Positions 21,513 to 28,612 of a DNA stretch of 32,479 nucleotides are shown piece by piece. Each line of letters begins with the position of its first letter. Position 1 is the stretch's first letter. The stretch lies in the IMG/VR virus record IMGVR_UViG_3300032224_000235, positions 1-32,479 of that record, one strand, 5' to 3'. The notes beneath the pieces were generated by a model, which made no database searches, was not told the DNA's origin, and was given only the letters and a program-made list of their open reading frames with translations. The DNA is from a virus. A program made the translations under genes and the position numbers.

Positions 21513-22126
21513 ATCATCCGAACCCTACCGCCTGCGCGGTAATCTGATGGCAATTCAACACTACCCCCCATTGCCATTTTTAACGGATTTATACTGTGTT
21601 GCAAATTATCTATGCCGGGACGATAGCCGCTCCTACCCCCAACAAGCGGCAACACTTTTTCAATCTGACTTCCAATATGGAACTTGCCTTTTGTTCCAGC
21701 AGGGCTTTCACCCACTCCAAAACGAGAACTTTGCATAAGTTCTATGGGGTGTAAACCTTCTTTAGGCACTGCCGAAATGGGCACAGTAGCCACAATATCG
21801 CCAACTTTTTCTTTTCGTTTGGGATGCGCCTGCGTCATTTGTACTTGAACCGCGCTAAGTTTTCCGTCTTCGTCCATTTGTGGCAAAAGCCGCGTGCCAA
21901 TATGTTCGTTTGCCATCCAGTCTTGGATTGTTAATGCGCTTTTGGGGTCTGCATAAAAAGTCTTTGATGATCTTGGTTGCATCTGCTGACCAGTCCCTGG
22001 CATGTTTGACGGCTCACGGTATCCAGTAGTGCTGGCATCTGGGTGGGCTGCGTATATAGACCCGCGTTTGCCCGTAAAGTAGTGGGTGGCATCTTCTAAA
22101 CCAGCAAGGGGTGCGTACTCTTCCAT
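21509..22126 (-). CDS. Hypothetical phage protein with GGS/GGR C-terminal motif, 205 aa
   Basis: The protein lies between holin and endolysin in the late transcript and has a good ribosome site (AAGGATG). Most of it is polar with mixed strands (GDIVATVPISAVPKEGLHP); the C-terminus ends MAMGGSVELPS then YRAGGRVRMI. That ending is similar to the GGI/GGR blocks of the other virion proteins in this module. A segment such as FYADPKSALTIQDWMANEHIG may be a globular core. I do not recognise an enzymatic family. The C-terminal similarity suggests that it is part of, or associated with, the virion rather than a lysis protein. Confidence 0.7.
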   Translation of the reverse strand: MEEYAPLAGLEDATHYFTGKRGSIYAAHPDASTTGYREPSNMPGTGQQMQPRSSKTFYADPKSALTIQDWMANEHIGTRLLPQMDEDGKLSAVQVQMTQAHPKRKEKVGDIVATVPISAVPKEGLHPIELMQSSRFGVGESPAGTKGKFHIGSQIEKVLPLVGGRSGYRPGIDNLQHSINPLKMAMGGSVELPSDYRAGGRVRMI

Positions 22127-22135
22127 ATCACATCC

Positions 22136-22639
22136 TTATTTCTTGAACGCCTGACCGCCAAACCAGAAGCTCACGATACAAGCCCAGATGATCTGGGTGT
22201 CAGCGTCCCACAATTGGTTCAGCGCCACATCAAATGCAACATTGGTATGCCAAGCGTAATAGAAGCCAAACACCTCTACAAACATGAACATGGCAAACAT
22301 GCCATAGGTAATGACGCTTCTGGTGGCCGCACGCATATTGATAACCCATGTGCTGGCCCCTTGGCCCAGGGCTATATCGTGTGCATACAGGGCTTGGCGC
22401 TCCTGCATGGCTGTCTGTGCGTTGGTGACCTCTGCGTTGATCTGAATCTGCTCAGTCTGGATGTGTTCTATACGCTCCTGCGCTTCCAAACCAGCTTTCT
22501 TGAGCGTCAGTTCCCGTTCAGTCTGCATGGCGGCAAGTGCCAACTCATGCTTTTTGTCGGCCCGGTCTTGAAAGAATTCAAGGATTTTTGGGAGTCCGCC
22601 CATCAGAAAGCTGATGAGGGATGAGAACAGGGTTAGCAT
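22136..22639 (-). CDS. Holin, GTA-type 3-TM family, 167 aa
   Basis: An N-terminal hydrophobic segment (LTLFSSLISFLMGGLPKIL, 2-20), a long glutamine/glutamate-rich helix from 30 to about 90 that includes KKHELALAAM, and two C-terminal membrane segments (108-130 and 149-164, ending FWFGGQAF) match the 3-TM holin family associated with gene-transfer agents. It would make the membrane lesion that releases the soluble endolysin. The ATG at 22637-22639 is chosen because AAAGGA precedes it; an in-frame TTG seven codons upstream lacks a site. Its start overlaps the end of the preceding membrane-protein gene by 62 bases. An alternative reading as a generic membrane protein is less likely given the lysozyme nearby. 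Confidence 0.75.
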   Translation of the reverse strand: MLTLFSSLISFLMGGLPKILEFFQDRADKKHELALAAMQTERELTLKKAGLEAQERIEHIQTEQIQINAEVTNAQTAMQERQALYAHDIALGQGASTWVINMRAATRSVITYGMFAMFMFVEVFGFYYAWHTNVAFDVALNQLWDADTQIIWACIVSFWFGGQAFKK

Positions 22640-22928
22640 CTTTTTTCCTTTCGTCTTCAATCTGCTTGCGCAGTTTTTCGGTTTTTTCCATTTGCGCTTT
22701 GGCTTCGCGCTTCACCACCATTGTGTCCACATACAGCATCCCCACCAGAGGAATCATCAGCACAAAAACCAGCGCAAACAAGATCAGGACAAAAAGGTAT
22801 CCAAACGACCCCGATGATGAAGACTGATTATCCACATTAGGCATATCAGGTATCCGGTTACGAAAACCACCACCACCGTTTCCAGCGCCCTGTCCAGTAT
22901 CTGATTTTTTAACCTTTGTCGCCGCCAT
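22578..22928 (-). CDS. Single-TM protein with coiled coil, i-spanin-like topology, 116 aa
   Basis: A Gly/Ser-rich N-terminus is followed by one strong membrane segment (FGYLFVLILFALVFVLMIPL, about 43-62) and then a charged helix (KREAKAQMEKTEKLRKQIEDE, part of 73-94), the layout of an inner-membrane spanin. The reading frame overlaps the upstream gene by 145 bases and the holin gene by 62 bases. A later in-frame ATG at 22842-22844 would shorten the first overlap to 61 bases and still keep the membrane segment. The 144 bases between its neighbours would otherwise be empty, which supports a real gene. No outer-membrane lipoprotein partner was found, so a spanin role is tentative. Confidence 0.55.
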   Translation of the reverse strand: MAATKVKKSDTGQGAGNGGGGFRNRIPDMPNVDNQSSSSGSFGYLFVLILFALVFVLMIPLVGMLYVDTMVVKREAKAQMEKTEKLRKQIEDERKKDANPVLIPHQLSDGRTPKNP

Positions 22929-23353
22929 GCTTTTACCCGCTTTTCGTACAGTTCACGAGCCGCTTGTTCCGATTTCTGATCCAAGAGCCGCTGGTACTCT
23001 TCTACGATGTCACGCCACATATCGGGCATTCCCATCTCCCAGCGCACCATTTTCTCAAGATCAGCGTAAAACTGCTTGGTCTGCCGCAGATACATCACAT
23101 TGTCTATGGCTTGTGTGGCAAGATCGTCTTTGATACCTTTCTTCTGATTGTCTTCCCGTTGAACTTCTGCTTTCTCATGGCTGGCTTCCAACTCTGCGTG
23201 GCCTTTGAAGAAGCTTGACAGTGCGCCGCCAACTTCAGTGGTGATCTTTGACAGATCATTGCCAGTCTTCTTCAGGTCTTGATAAACGGCAACGCACCCT
23301 TTTATGCCTTCATAGGCTCCCTTGCAGAGTGCGAATGCCGTGATCGGATCAAT
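22784..23353 (-). CDS. Membrane-anchored hypothetical protein with probable ATT start, 189 aa
   Basis: The frame is open from the stop at 23357-23359 and contains no ATG, GTG or TTG until residue 55. An ATT at 23351-23353 is preceded by AAAGGG at a six-base spacing, and the resulting N-terminus, (M)DPITAFALCKGAYEGIKGC, reads as real protein. A central, strongly charged helical region (EKAEVQREDNQKKG, MPDMWRDIVEEYQRLLDQ) leads to a C-terminal membrane segment (ETVVVVFVTGYLICLMWIIS, about 158-177). Similar proteins beginning DPxTA are found beside lysis genes in other phages. It follows the first fiber gene by ten bases. The role is unknown; a membrane or lysis-related function is inferred from neighbours. 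Confidence 0.68.
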   Translation of the reverse strand: MDPITAFALCKGAYEGIKGCVAVYQDLKKTGNDLSKITTEVGGALSSFFKGHAELEASHEKAEVQREDNQKKGIKDDLATQAIDNVMYLRQTKQFYADLEKMVRWEMGMPDMWRDIVEEYQRLLDQKSEQAARELYEKRVKAWRRQRLKNQILDRALETVVVVFVTGYLICLMWIISLHHRGRLDTFLS

Positions 23354-23363
23354 TTGTTACCCT

Positions 23364-24854
23364 TTAACTCAATTCAACCCAAGTACCTAGCGTAAACCCG
23401 CTACCGCCTACTACAGTGTCTACCTTGTATGTACTCCCACTGGGAATAATGGCAGATATGCTTGCAGTATTGTTTGCACTACCGTTTCTGCCTTGAGAAG
23501 ACGCAATAAGACTATCTATATAAAAATAAAAGAACGTTGATGAAGACGAGTTATTTAAAGAAATCAAAACTTGAATTGGTCTACCCGTGCTGTTGGTGTA
23601 CGTTGTATCAAGCGCTCTGGACGGAGCGCTCCAAGTCTGAGATGCGCCAATTGGTATGGCAGCAGTAGCAAGACCAGCAACACCCACAGCCCCGGCAGCT
23701 ACAGCATTGGCAGTTGTTGCCGTCGTAGCAGTCGTTGCATTAGTGGCGTTTGTTGCGTTGGTGGCGTTTGTGGCGGAGGCAACAGACTGAGAAGCAATGT
23801 TGCTAGACGTTATAAACGACCCGCCCGAAGCTGGGTTTGTAGCATAGGTTGAGTTGGTAGCGTTCGTAGCGTTTGTGGCATTTGTGGCGTTGGTAGCAGA
23901 GGCAACAGACTGAGAGCCAATGTTGCTCGATGTTATAAATGAACCACCAGATGCCGGGTTTGTGGCATAAGTTGAATTGGTTGCATTTGTTGCATTTGTT
24001 GCATTGGTGGCGTTTGTAGCCGAAGTGGCACTTGTGGCGGTGGCAGCGTTGCCAGAAATAGAAATGCCCCATGTACCCGACGCACCTGTGCCTGTCAATG
24101 TAGGCGCGTAGCTGTTGTAGTTACCTGTAGTTAAACCGTTTGTGGCTGTAGCCGCATTGCCAGAAATGCTAATACCCCAAGTACCCGACGCCCCCGTGCC
24201 TGTCAGCGTAGGTGCATAGCTGTTGTAATTGCCTGTAGTCAGTCCGTTTGTAGCCGTGGCAGCGTTGCCAGAGATGTTAATACCCCAAGTGCCAGATGCG
24301 CCCGTACCCGTGGGGGCTGGAACATCCGTACCAATGGTTAACCCTAAGTTTGTTCTTGCGCTGGCTGCTGTGGTTGCGCCCGTACCACCATTGGCAACGG
24401 CCAAAGTACCTGTCAGATTGGCTGCTTGCAGTTCATAGAAATTGGTTGCATCAGACCAGACCATGATTTTGGAGCCATTGGTAACCGTAACTCCAGTACC
24501 CGCTGCTGTGGTATTACCAATCACAGTCGAGTTGTAGATGGTCAACGAGTATCCGCTGTTGTTCCAAATAATATATGCCTTGGAGTTTGGCGGCGCATAG
24601 ACAGCAAAAGCCGCCCCAGTCGTAGTAGTGAACCGCAACATGGCGTACACGGCTTGGTTGTTTGCTGCCGTGGACGTTGGGCCGTTGGTGTATGTCAGAG
24701 CTTGACTGGCGGCGGTGACGCTAACCGTCTGATACCCGGCAACCGAAGAGTCCAGCACATAGGCCAAGTTGTTGTTGGTTGTATCCCCCCACGTACCCGC
24801 TTGGGCGCCGTTGGTGATGAGTTCAATCCGCAGATTTGATGAATACGTACTCAT
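23364..24854 (-). CDS. Repetitive tail fiber protein, 496 aa
   Basis: The N-terminus (MSTYSSNLRIELITNGAQAG then TWGDTTNNNL) is a common fiber or tail-tip attachment region. It is followed by a fiber-like stretch with the ANGGTGATTAASARTNLGL motif found in many phage fibers. Three copies of a 36-residue unit (GTGASGTWGI..ISGNAATATN) come next, then two copies of a 41-residue unit (STYATNPASGGSFITSSNI) joined by runs of NAT triplets. The end (TYTNSTGRPIQVLISLNN onward) is non-repetitive and may bind the receptor. The strong ribosome site AAGGAAAACC precedes ATG. It is the last of the fiber genes in the transcript. Confidence 0.83.
   Translation of the reverse strand: MSTYSSNLRIELITNGAQAGTWGDTTNNNLAYVLDSSVAGYQTVSVTAASQALTYTNGPTSTAANNQAVYAMLRFTTTTGAAFAVYAPPNSKAYIIWNNSGYSLTIYNSTVIGNTTAAGTGVTVTNGSKIMVWSDATNFYELQAANLTGTLAVANGGTGATTAASARTNLGLTIGTDVPAPTGTGASGTWGINISGNAATATNGLTTGNYNSYAPTLTGTGASGTWGISISGNAATATNGLTTGNYNSYAPTLTGTGASGTWGISISGNAATATSATSATNATNATNATNATNSTYATNPASGGSFITSSNIGSQSVASATNATNATNATNATNSTYATNPASGGSFITSSNIASQSVASATNATNATNATNATTATTATTANAVAAGAVGVAGLATAAIPIGASQTWSAPSRALDTTYTNSTGRPIQVLISLNNSSSSTFFYFYIDSLIASSQGRNGSANNTASISAIIPSGSTYKVDTVVGGSGFTLGTWVELS
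23728..24330 (-). repeat. Tandem DNA repeats of 108 and 123 bp in fiber gene
   Basis: A 108-bp unit recurs with the GCCAGA core at 24051, 24159 and 24267. A 123-bp unit recurs with the core GGCAACAGACTGAGA at 23778 and 23901. Between them lie 9-bp repeats encoding N-A-T. Copies differ at third codon positions, so they are not very recent duplications, but the frame is always kept. Confidence 0.8.
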
Positions 24855-24863
24855 TGGTTTTCC

Positions 24864-25790
24864 TTATTGAACAACTTCTGTCCATGTGGGGGTTTGCGTG
24901 TCATTGATTTGAGTCCACTGGGAGTTGTCAGGTGCCCAAGTGTTGTTGTACTGACCTGCTATGGACACATCCCCAAACACTAAACCACCAAATGTGGCTA
25001 CATCGCTGATTGTCACCGTTGCAGGGATGCTTGTCCAGCCTGGAGACTGATCGTCATCTATCGGCTCCCAGAGCAGTCGGCGCACAAAGGCATCAGCCGC
25101 AGTGACGGATTCCTGAACGGACGCCAAGACTGTGGCGGCTGTGGTTACTGTGTCTGTGGCAGTGACAGACTCGCTGACAAAGCAAATGGCTGTGTGTTTG
25201 GATGCGGTAGTGTCGGCAGCGGACGCGGCTTCGCTGACTGCGGTTGGGAACATGGTTTTTGATGACGGCGTGTCTGTGGCGGTGCTTGTCTCAGATACCG
25301 CGCAGGGGTAAACAAAAATGGCCCCAACGGCATCCGTTGCCGTAGCAGTTTCAGCAACCCGAGGAGTAAACACAGCGCCAGCAGCAATGGTATCAGAGGC
25401 CGAGGCAGTGTCGGAGGTGGACACGGCGTAGGTTGGCAGACTGGAGGGTGAGTCTGTGGCTGTAGCGGTTTCGCTGACAGCCGTGCCAAATGTGGCCTTG
25501 GAGGAGATTGAGTCTGTGGCTGTGGCTGTGTTGCTGGTGGCAGCATTGACTGTTACAAGGGAGGCTGTGCTGTCCGTGGCGGTAGCGGTTTCGCTGACCG
25601 CTGAGTTGATTTGGAAGCTGGACGCCGTGGTGTCTGTGGCTGTTGCCGTGTCGGCAAAGTTGGTGGCAAAGGTAGCAGCAGAAGCTGTGGAGTCGGTGGC
25701 AGTGGCAGTTTCAGCAACTTCACAAGCGAAGAAGTTTCCCGCCGCCGCAGCGAACGGTGCTTGAGCAAATGCCGCCGCTCCAAAGATCAT
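24864..25790 (-). CDS. Fiber-like protein with eleven 20-residue repeats, 308 aa
   Basis: The N-terminus MIFGAAAFAQAPFAAAA matches a frequent phage opening of the FGAxAFAxxPFA type. Residues 25-244 are eleven uninterrupted repeats of exactly 20 residues with the consensus V-S-E-T-A-T-A-T-D-(S/T) followed by ten variable residues. The remaining 60 residues have repeated tryptophans (PGWTSIP, WAPDNSQWTQI, TPTWTEV) and may be a tip domain. The repeats imply an elongated beta-structured shaft. The start is an ATGA overlap with the 53-residue gene, without its own ribosome site. A receptor-contact or tail appendage role is inferred from composition and from the surrounding fiber genes. Confidence 0.75.
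   Translation of the reverse strand: MIFGAAAFAQAPFAAAAGNFFACEVAETATATDSTASAATFATNFADTATATDTTASSFQINSAVSETATATDSTASLVTVNAATSNTATATDSISSKATFGTAVSETATATDSPSSLPTYAVSTSDTASASDTIAAGAVFTPRVAETATATDAVGAIFVYPCAVSETSTATDTPSSKTMFPTAVSEAASAADTTASKHTAICFVSESVTATDTVTTAATVLASVQESVTAADAFVRRLLWEPIDDDQSPGWTSIPATVTISDVATFGGLVFGDVSIAGQYNNTWAPDNSQWTQINDTQTPTWTEVVQ
25059..25718 (-). repeat. Eleven in-frame 60-bp repeats, no indels
   Basis: Each 60-bp unit encodes the VSETATATD-type motif. Units differ in the second half but keep exact length over 660 bases. This indicates structural constraint on a 20-residue period. Confidence 0.8.
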
Positions 25791-25948
25791 TGCACGGTTT
25801 CAGGTTTAGGTTCTTCTTTGGGCACTTGGGGGTCGGCCTGCGCCTTGATCTCAAGCATCAGCGCCATTGCATTGGTCTTGGCAGGAAGTTCCCCCAAAGC
25901 CCCAAGGATCATGTTTACAGCGTCAATTGGCAGTTCCAGTTTAATCAT
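25787..25948 (-). CDS. Small fiber-cassette protein (MIKLELP type), 53 aa
   Basis: The short protein (MIKLELPIDAVNMILGALGE, then KTNAMALMLEIKAQADPQVP) is a known phage-type small ORF located among tail fiber genes of T7-like and related phages. ATGA overlaps tie it to both flanking fiber genes, and GGAGT in the fiber 3' end is its ribosome site. A longer in-frame ORF reaching 26023 uses an upstream start inside the fiber gene and is not convincing. The sequence predicts two amphipathic helices. The function is unknown; a fiber-assembly accessory is possible. Confidence 0.72.
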   Translation of the reverse strand: MIKLELPIDAVNMILGALGELPAKTNAMALMLEIKAQADPQVPKEEPKPETVQ

Positions 25949-27123
25949 GCTGACTCCAGTGCAGTGATACGGGCGGTGAGGGTTGTGATGAGGGCTTGTT
26001 GTTCTTGGATGGCTTTGATGCACAAAGACACCATGTTGCCGTAACTCAAAGCATCGGGCGAACCATCATCTGCATATTGCACAAATTGTGTTAGTCCAGA
26101 ATCGTGAACTTCTTCTGCAATCAAGCCAGCAAATACTTTATTCCCGTCAAATATTCCTTTGCCTTTGTATGTAACTGCTCTAAGTTTTAGAACATCGGCA
26201 ATGCCAAAAGTTGCATCTTGAACATCTGTTTTATATTTCAAAGATGATGTTGAGCGAAACAGTGCGCCATCAGACCCAACAACCATGTTTGCGCCAGAAC
26301 CAGACGCATTGTTGTAAGGCGAGTTTGCGGCAACACCAGTTTTGAAATAGCCTGTACTGATGATATCAAGCAATATAGTGCCTGATGAATTTTTGGCAAC
26401 ATATGAAGATGTAGTTCCATCAGATGTGGCGCTTTTGGCTAAAACTCTTCCTGCCGCACTTGTATCCCCCACCAGCAAGTTACCGCTGGAGTCGATAAGC
26501 ATTCTGGTTGCGCTATTTGTTTCATCATATATTGCTAAACCAGCATTGCTTAAGCCGGGTGTGCCACCAACAATCGTAAAATCAGCCCCGCCCGTGTTTC
26601 TAATGCGTATGCGAGTATTTGATTGGTCATTGCCAACTGCGGATATTGCGTATGCACCGCCCGCTGTGTTTAAAGAAACCAACCTACCATAAGTACTTGG
26701 ACTTGTAGTACCAACACCCAAGTTACCGCTGGTGTCGATACGGGCACGCTCTGTTCCTGTGGTTGCAAAAGCCAATATACCTGTACCAGACTGCGCATCA
26801 AAAGTGTGTGTGTCACCTGAGTTAGTTGTTGTGCTACTTTTAATAGCCAATTGACGAGCTACATTGTCGCCACCACCACCTAAGAAATATGTGCCAACGG
26901 TAGAACGAAACACATCAATACGAGCCGCTGGAGAAGTATTACCAATACCCACATTCCCGCTTGCATCCGTCACCAGATTGCCGTTGCCCACATTGAGCGT
27001 GTCTGTGCTGGCATCCCCAAGGATGGTGTTGCCTGTGGTGGTCAGGTTAACAAGGGTTTCTGTGCCTGTGTTTGTAAGTCCTGGGGTGGTGATCCCAGTG
27101 GTTCCGTCTAGCGTGATCGCCAT
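25945..27123 (-). CDS. Tail fiber with C-terminal S74 intramolecular chaperone, 392 aa
   Basis: The N-terminus (MAITLDGTTGITTPGL) is an attachment-type sequence found at the start of many phage fibers. The middle has repeated DxSGNxGxGTTSP-like motifs (DASGNVGIGNTSP, DTSGNLGVGTTSP, DSSGNLLVGDTS) typical of trimeric beta-helices. The last 103 residues are a peptidase S74 chaperone: S291-x-x-x-L-K296 (catalytic Ser/Lys dyad), FAGLIAEEV, and a closing coiled coil (EQQALITTLTARITALES). In this family the chaperone trimerises the fiber and cleaves itself off before the serine. AAGGAGC gives a good ribosome site. The gene follows the MSLTKTTT gene directly. Confidence 0.9.
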   Translation of the reverse strand: MAITLDGTTGITTPGLTNTGTETLVNLTTTGNTILGDASTDTLNVGNGNLVTDASGNVGIGNTSPAARIDVFRSTVGTYFLGGGGDNVARQLAIKSSTTTNSGDTHTFDAQSGTGILAFATTGTERARIDTSGNLGVGTTSPSTYGRLVSLNTAGGAYAISAVGNDQSNTRIRIRNTGGADFTIVGGTPGLSNAGLAIYDETNSATRMLIDSSGNLLVGDTSAAGRVLAKSATSDGTTSSYVAKNSSGTILLDIISTGYFKTGVAANSPYNNASGSGANMVVGSDGALFRSTSSLKYKTDVQDATFGIADVLKLRAVTYKGKGIFDGNKVFAGLIAEEVHDSGLTQFVQYADDGSPDALSYGNMVSLCIKAIQEQQALITTLTARITALESA

Positions 27124-27125
27124 GG

Positions 27126-27380
27126 TTATGCTCCTTGTGATTGTGCCGCCACTTGAGCCTGATACGCCGCAATGACTTCAGCAGTCCAAGCCACATTGCA
27201 GATTGCAACGACATTGGCAGGGATGCCCGTCAAGTCTTGACCCGGCGTGAGGCTTGAGCGGTGGTAGGTCTTGCTCAGTTCGTTGCCGTCTTCCATGATG
27301 CGGGTGGCTTCACGGTACAAGACGACGCCGTTCTCGCAAACAGTGATTTGATCGATGGTGGTGGTTTTGGTGAGTGACAT
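27126..27380 (-). CDS. Small phage tail-cassette protein (MSLTKTTT type), 84 aa
   Basis: The start ATG 27378-27380 has AAAGGA at appropriate spacing; an upstream extension (MDWSSWTQP) is rejected. MSLTKTTTIDQI, then LYREATRIMEDG, ELSKTYHRSSLTPGQD and AWTAEVIAAYQAQVAAQ match a common small phage protein that is usually annotated as hypothetical and sits beside fiber genes. The fold is probably a small beta-domain with a C-terminal helix. Its position directly before the S74 fiber suggests a fiber-associated or assembly role, which is not demonstrated. Confidence 0.75.
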   Translation of the reverse strand: MSLTKTTTIDQITVCENGVVLYREATRIMEDGNELSKTYHRSSLTPGQDLTGIPANVVAICNVAWTAEVIAAYQAQVAAQSQGA

Positions 27381-27441
27381 GGTGTGTTCCTTTGGTTGTG
27401 TCCAGCTTGACCAATCCAATCAAGCTAATGAACTCTTGGGG

Positions 27442-28383
27442 TTAATTTAATGTAATGTATGAATATGTGATGTTGTAAAAACTAAATGTTGCGCCTAAAT
27501 TACCTGCTGCAATAAGTCCTAAATATCCACTGTTACTAAACTGTTGAATCTCTAATGTTGTACTGCCTGACGATTGAGGACACATAATGGTTGTCCCAAC
27601 GGCTGGGACTCCTCCAGAGCCAAGTTCCCATCGGCAAGTTGCCGTTGCATTTATAGCGTTTACCTCAAAAGGCAATCCACCTACATTGATAGTCCCAGAT
27701 AGCGTTCCCTTTGATACGCTTACTGCACCTAAAGTAACGTATACAAATCTGCCTATTTTTATATAAGATCCAGTAAAAGTACCTCCACCGTTTGACCCAG
27801 AAGTCGCTGTAACTGTAGGAGTGAAAGTCCCCTCTTCATAATCATCTAGTGTGTTTGCGTTAGATGATGCTGATTGAGTTGCGGGGAATTGAACGCCAAT
27901 CCCCGATGTGGCTGGAGTAACTGTCCCAAGAGAAATGCTACCAGCAGTTGCAATTGCGCCCGAATCTGCCATCCTAAACTTGTACGCCGCAGCACCGGAG
28001 TTGTAAACGCTTAATGGCGAATAACTGTTGTTTGTTGTGTTTTGTGCAAACTGTATTAACAAACCGGAATTACCAAAACCAGACAAAGAAGCATTACTGT
28101 TTGTGAAAACTGCACAGGAGGCATTATTGGCTTGGCTAATGCTAAATGTATTATTAACATCAAACTGAAGCGCACTACCCGTGGTCAGCACCTTGGAGCC
28201 GTTGAGATAAGCCACGCCGTTGGCTATGCCGCCTGTGACTGTGGGTGCGTTGGTAAACGACACCGCTTGGCTTGCGTCAATGGAGATCGCCGTTGTCCCA
28301 GCGGTTTGGATGTTTAACACCCCGCTTGTGTCAGCAGTCGTTACTACCCCGGCGGATGTAGATGCGTTGATTGATGAGGCCAT
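27442..28383 (-). CDS. Tail fiber protein with exchanged C-terminus, 313 aa
   Basis: The ATG at 28381-28383 has AAAGGAGCC upstream and forms a TAATG overlap with the preceding gene. The N-terminus (MASSINASTSAGVVTTADTS, GVLNIQTAG) is Ala/Ser/Thr-rich and resembles an attachment domain. The C-terminal half carries NTLDDYEEGTFTPTV followed by GRFVYVTLGAVSVSKGT and a beta-rich tip, a module shared by fibers of many unrelated phages. The 3' two thirds of the gene are visibly richer in A/T than the 5' third, consistent with domain exchange. Lineage-specific receptor binding is inferred. Confidence 0.8.
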   Translation of the reverse strand: MASSINASTSAGVVTTADTSGVLNIQTAGTTAISIDASQAVSFTNAPTVTGGIANGVAYLNGSKVLTTGSALQFDVNNTFSISQANNASCAVFTNSNASLSGFGNSGLLIQFAQNTTNNSYSPLSVYNSGAAAYKFRMADSGAIATAGSISLGTVTPATSGIGVQFPATQSASSNANTLDDYEEGTFTPTVTATSGSNGGGTFTGSYIKIGRFVYVTLGAVSVSKGTLSGTINVGGLPFEVNAINATATCRWELGSGGVPAVGTTIMCPQSSGSTTLEIQQFSNSGYLGLIAAGNLGATFSFYNITYSYITLN

Positions 28384-28592
28384 TATGCGGCTCCTTTGGG
28401 ATACTTGGCTTTGACTGCTTGGCAAGCGGCGATGTATGCATCAATCTGCGCTTGGTCACCCTTTACTACCGCATCAAGATAATCCGTGATTGGTGGATAT
28501 TCTTGCTGACGCTTTGCTTTGTACGCATTGGCTTCCGCTTGTGCGGAAAATAATGCGATTTGTTCTTCGGTGAAAATTGATGCGTTTTCCAT
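28383..28592 (-). CDS. Small fiber-cassette protein, 69 aa
   Basis: Starting at ATG 28590-28592 (GGAG seven bases upstream) rather than at the ATG four codons earlier, which lacks a ribosome site, the protein begins MENASIFTEEQIALFSAQ. RQQEYPPITDYLDAVVKGD, QAQIDAYIAACQAVKAKYPK and a short end follow. The EYPPIxDYLDxVVKGD segment is frequent in phage tail-fiber neighbours. It looks like an all-helical, soluble protein and may be a fiber assembly or connector factor. The stop overlaps the next start by one base. Confidence 0.75.
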   Translation of the reverse strand: MENASIFTEEQIALFSAQAEANAYKAKRQQEYPPITDYLDAVVKGDQAQIDAYIAACQAVKAKYPKGAA

Positions 28593-28612
28593 TGTGTTCT
28601 CCATTGTGTTTT

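Noticed and set aside
22640-22660. TTG start seven codons upstream for the holin
   Set aside because: The ATG at 22637-22639 has AAAGGA at good spacing, and the added residues are just the translated ribosome-site region.
24051-24330. Regular repeats considered as a CRISPR array
   Set aside because: The unit is 108 bp with no unique spacers, and all copies are in frame within a fiber protein.
27404-27426. Hairpin AGCTTGA/TCAAGCT between two fiber-cassette genes
   Set aside because: A 7-bp stem with a 9-base loop and no T tract; too weak to call a terminator.
28384-28425. Upstream extension (MPSSQSQV) of the 313-residue fiber
   Set aside because: It runs into the preceding conserved small gene; the ATG at 28383 has a strong AAAGGAG site and TAATG overlap.
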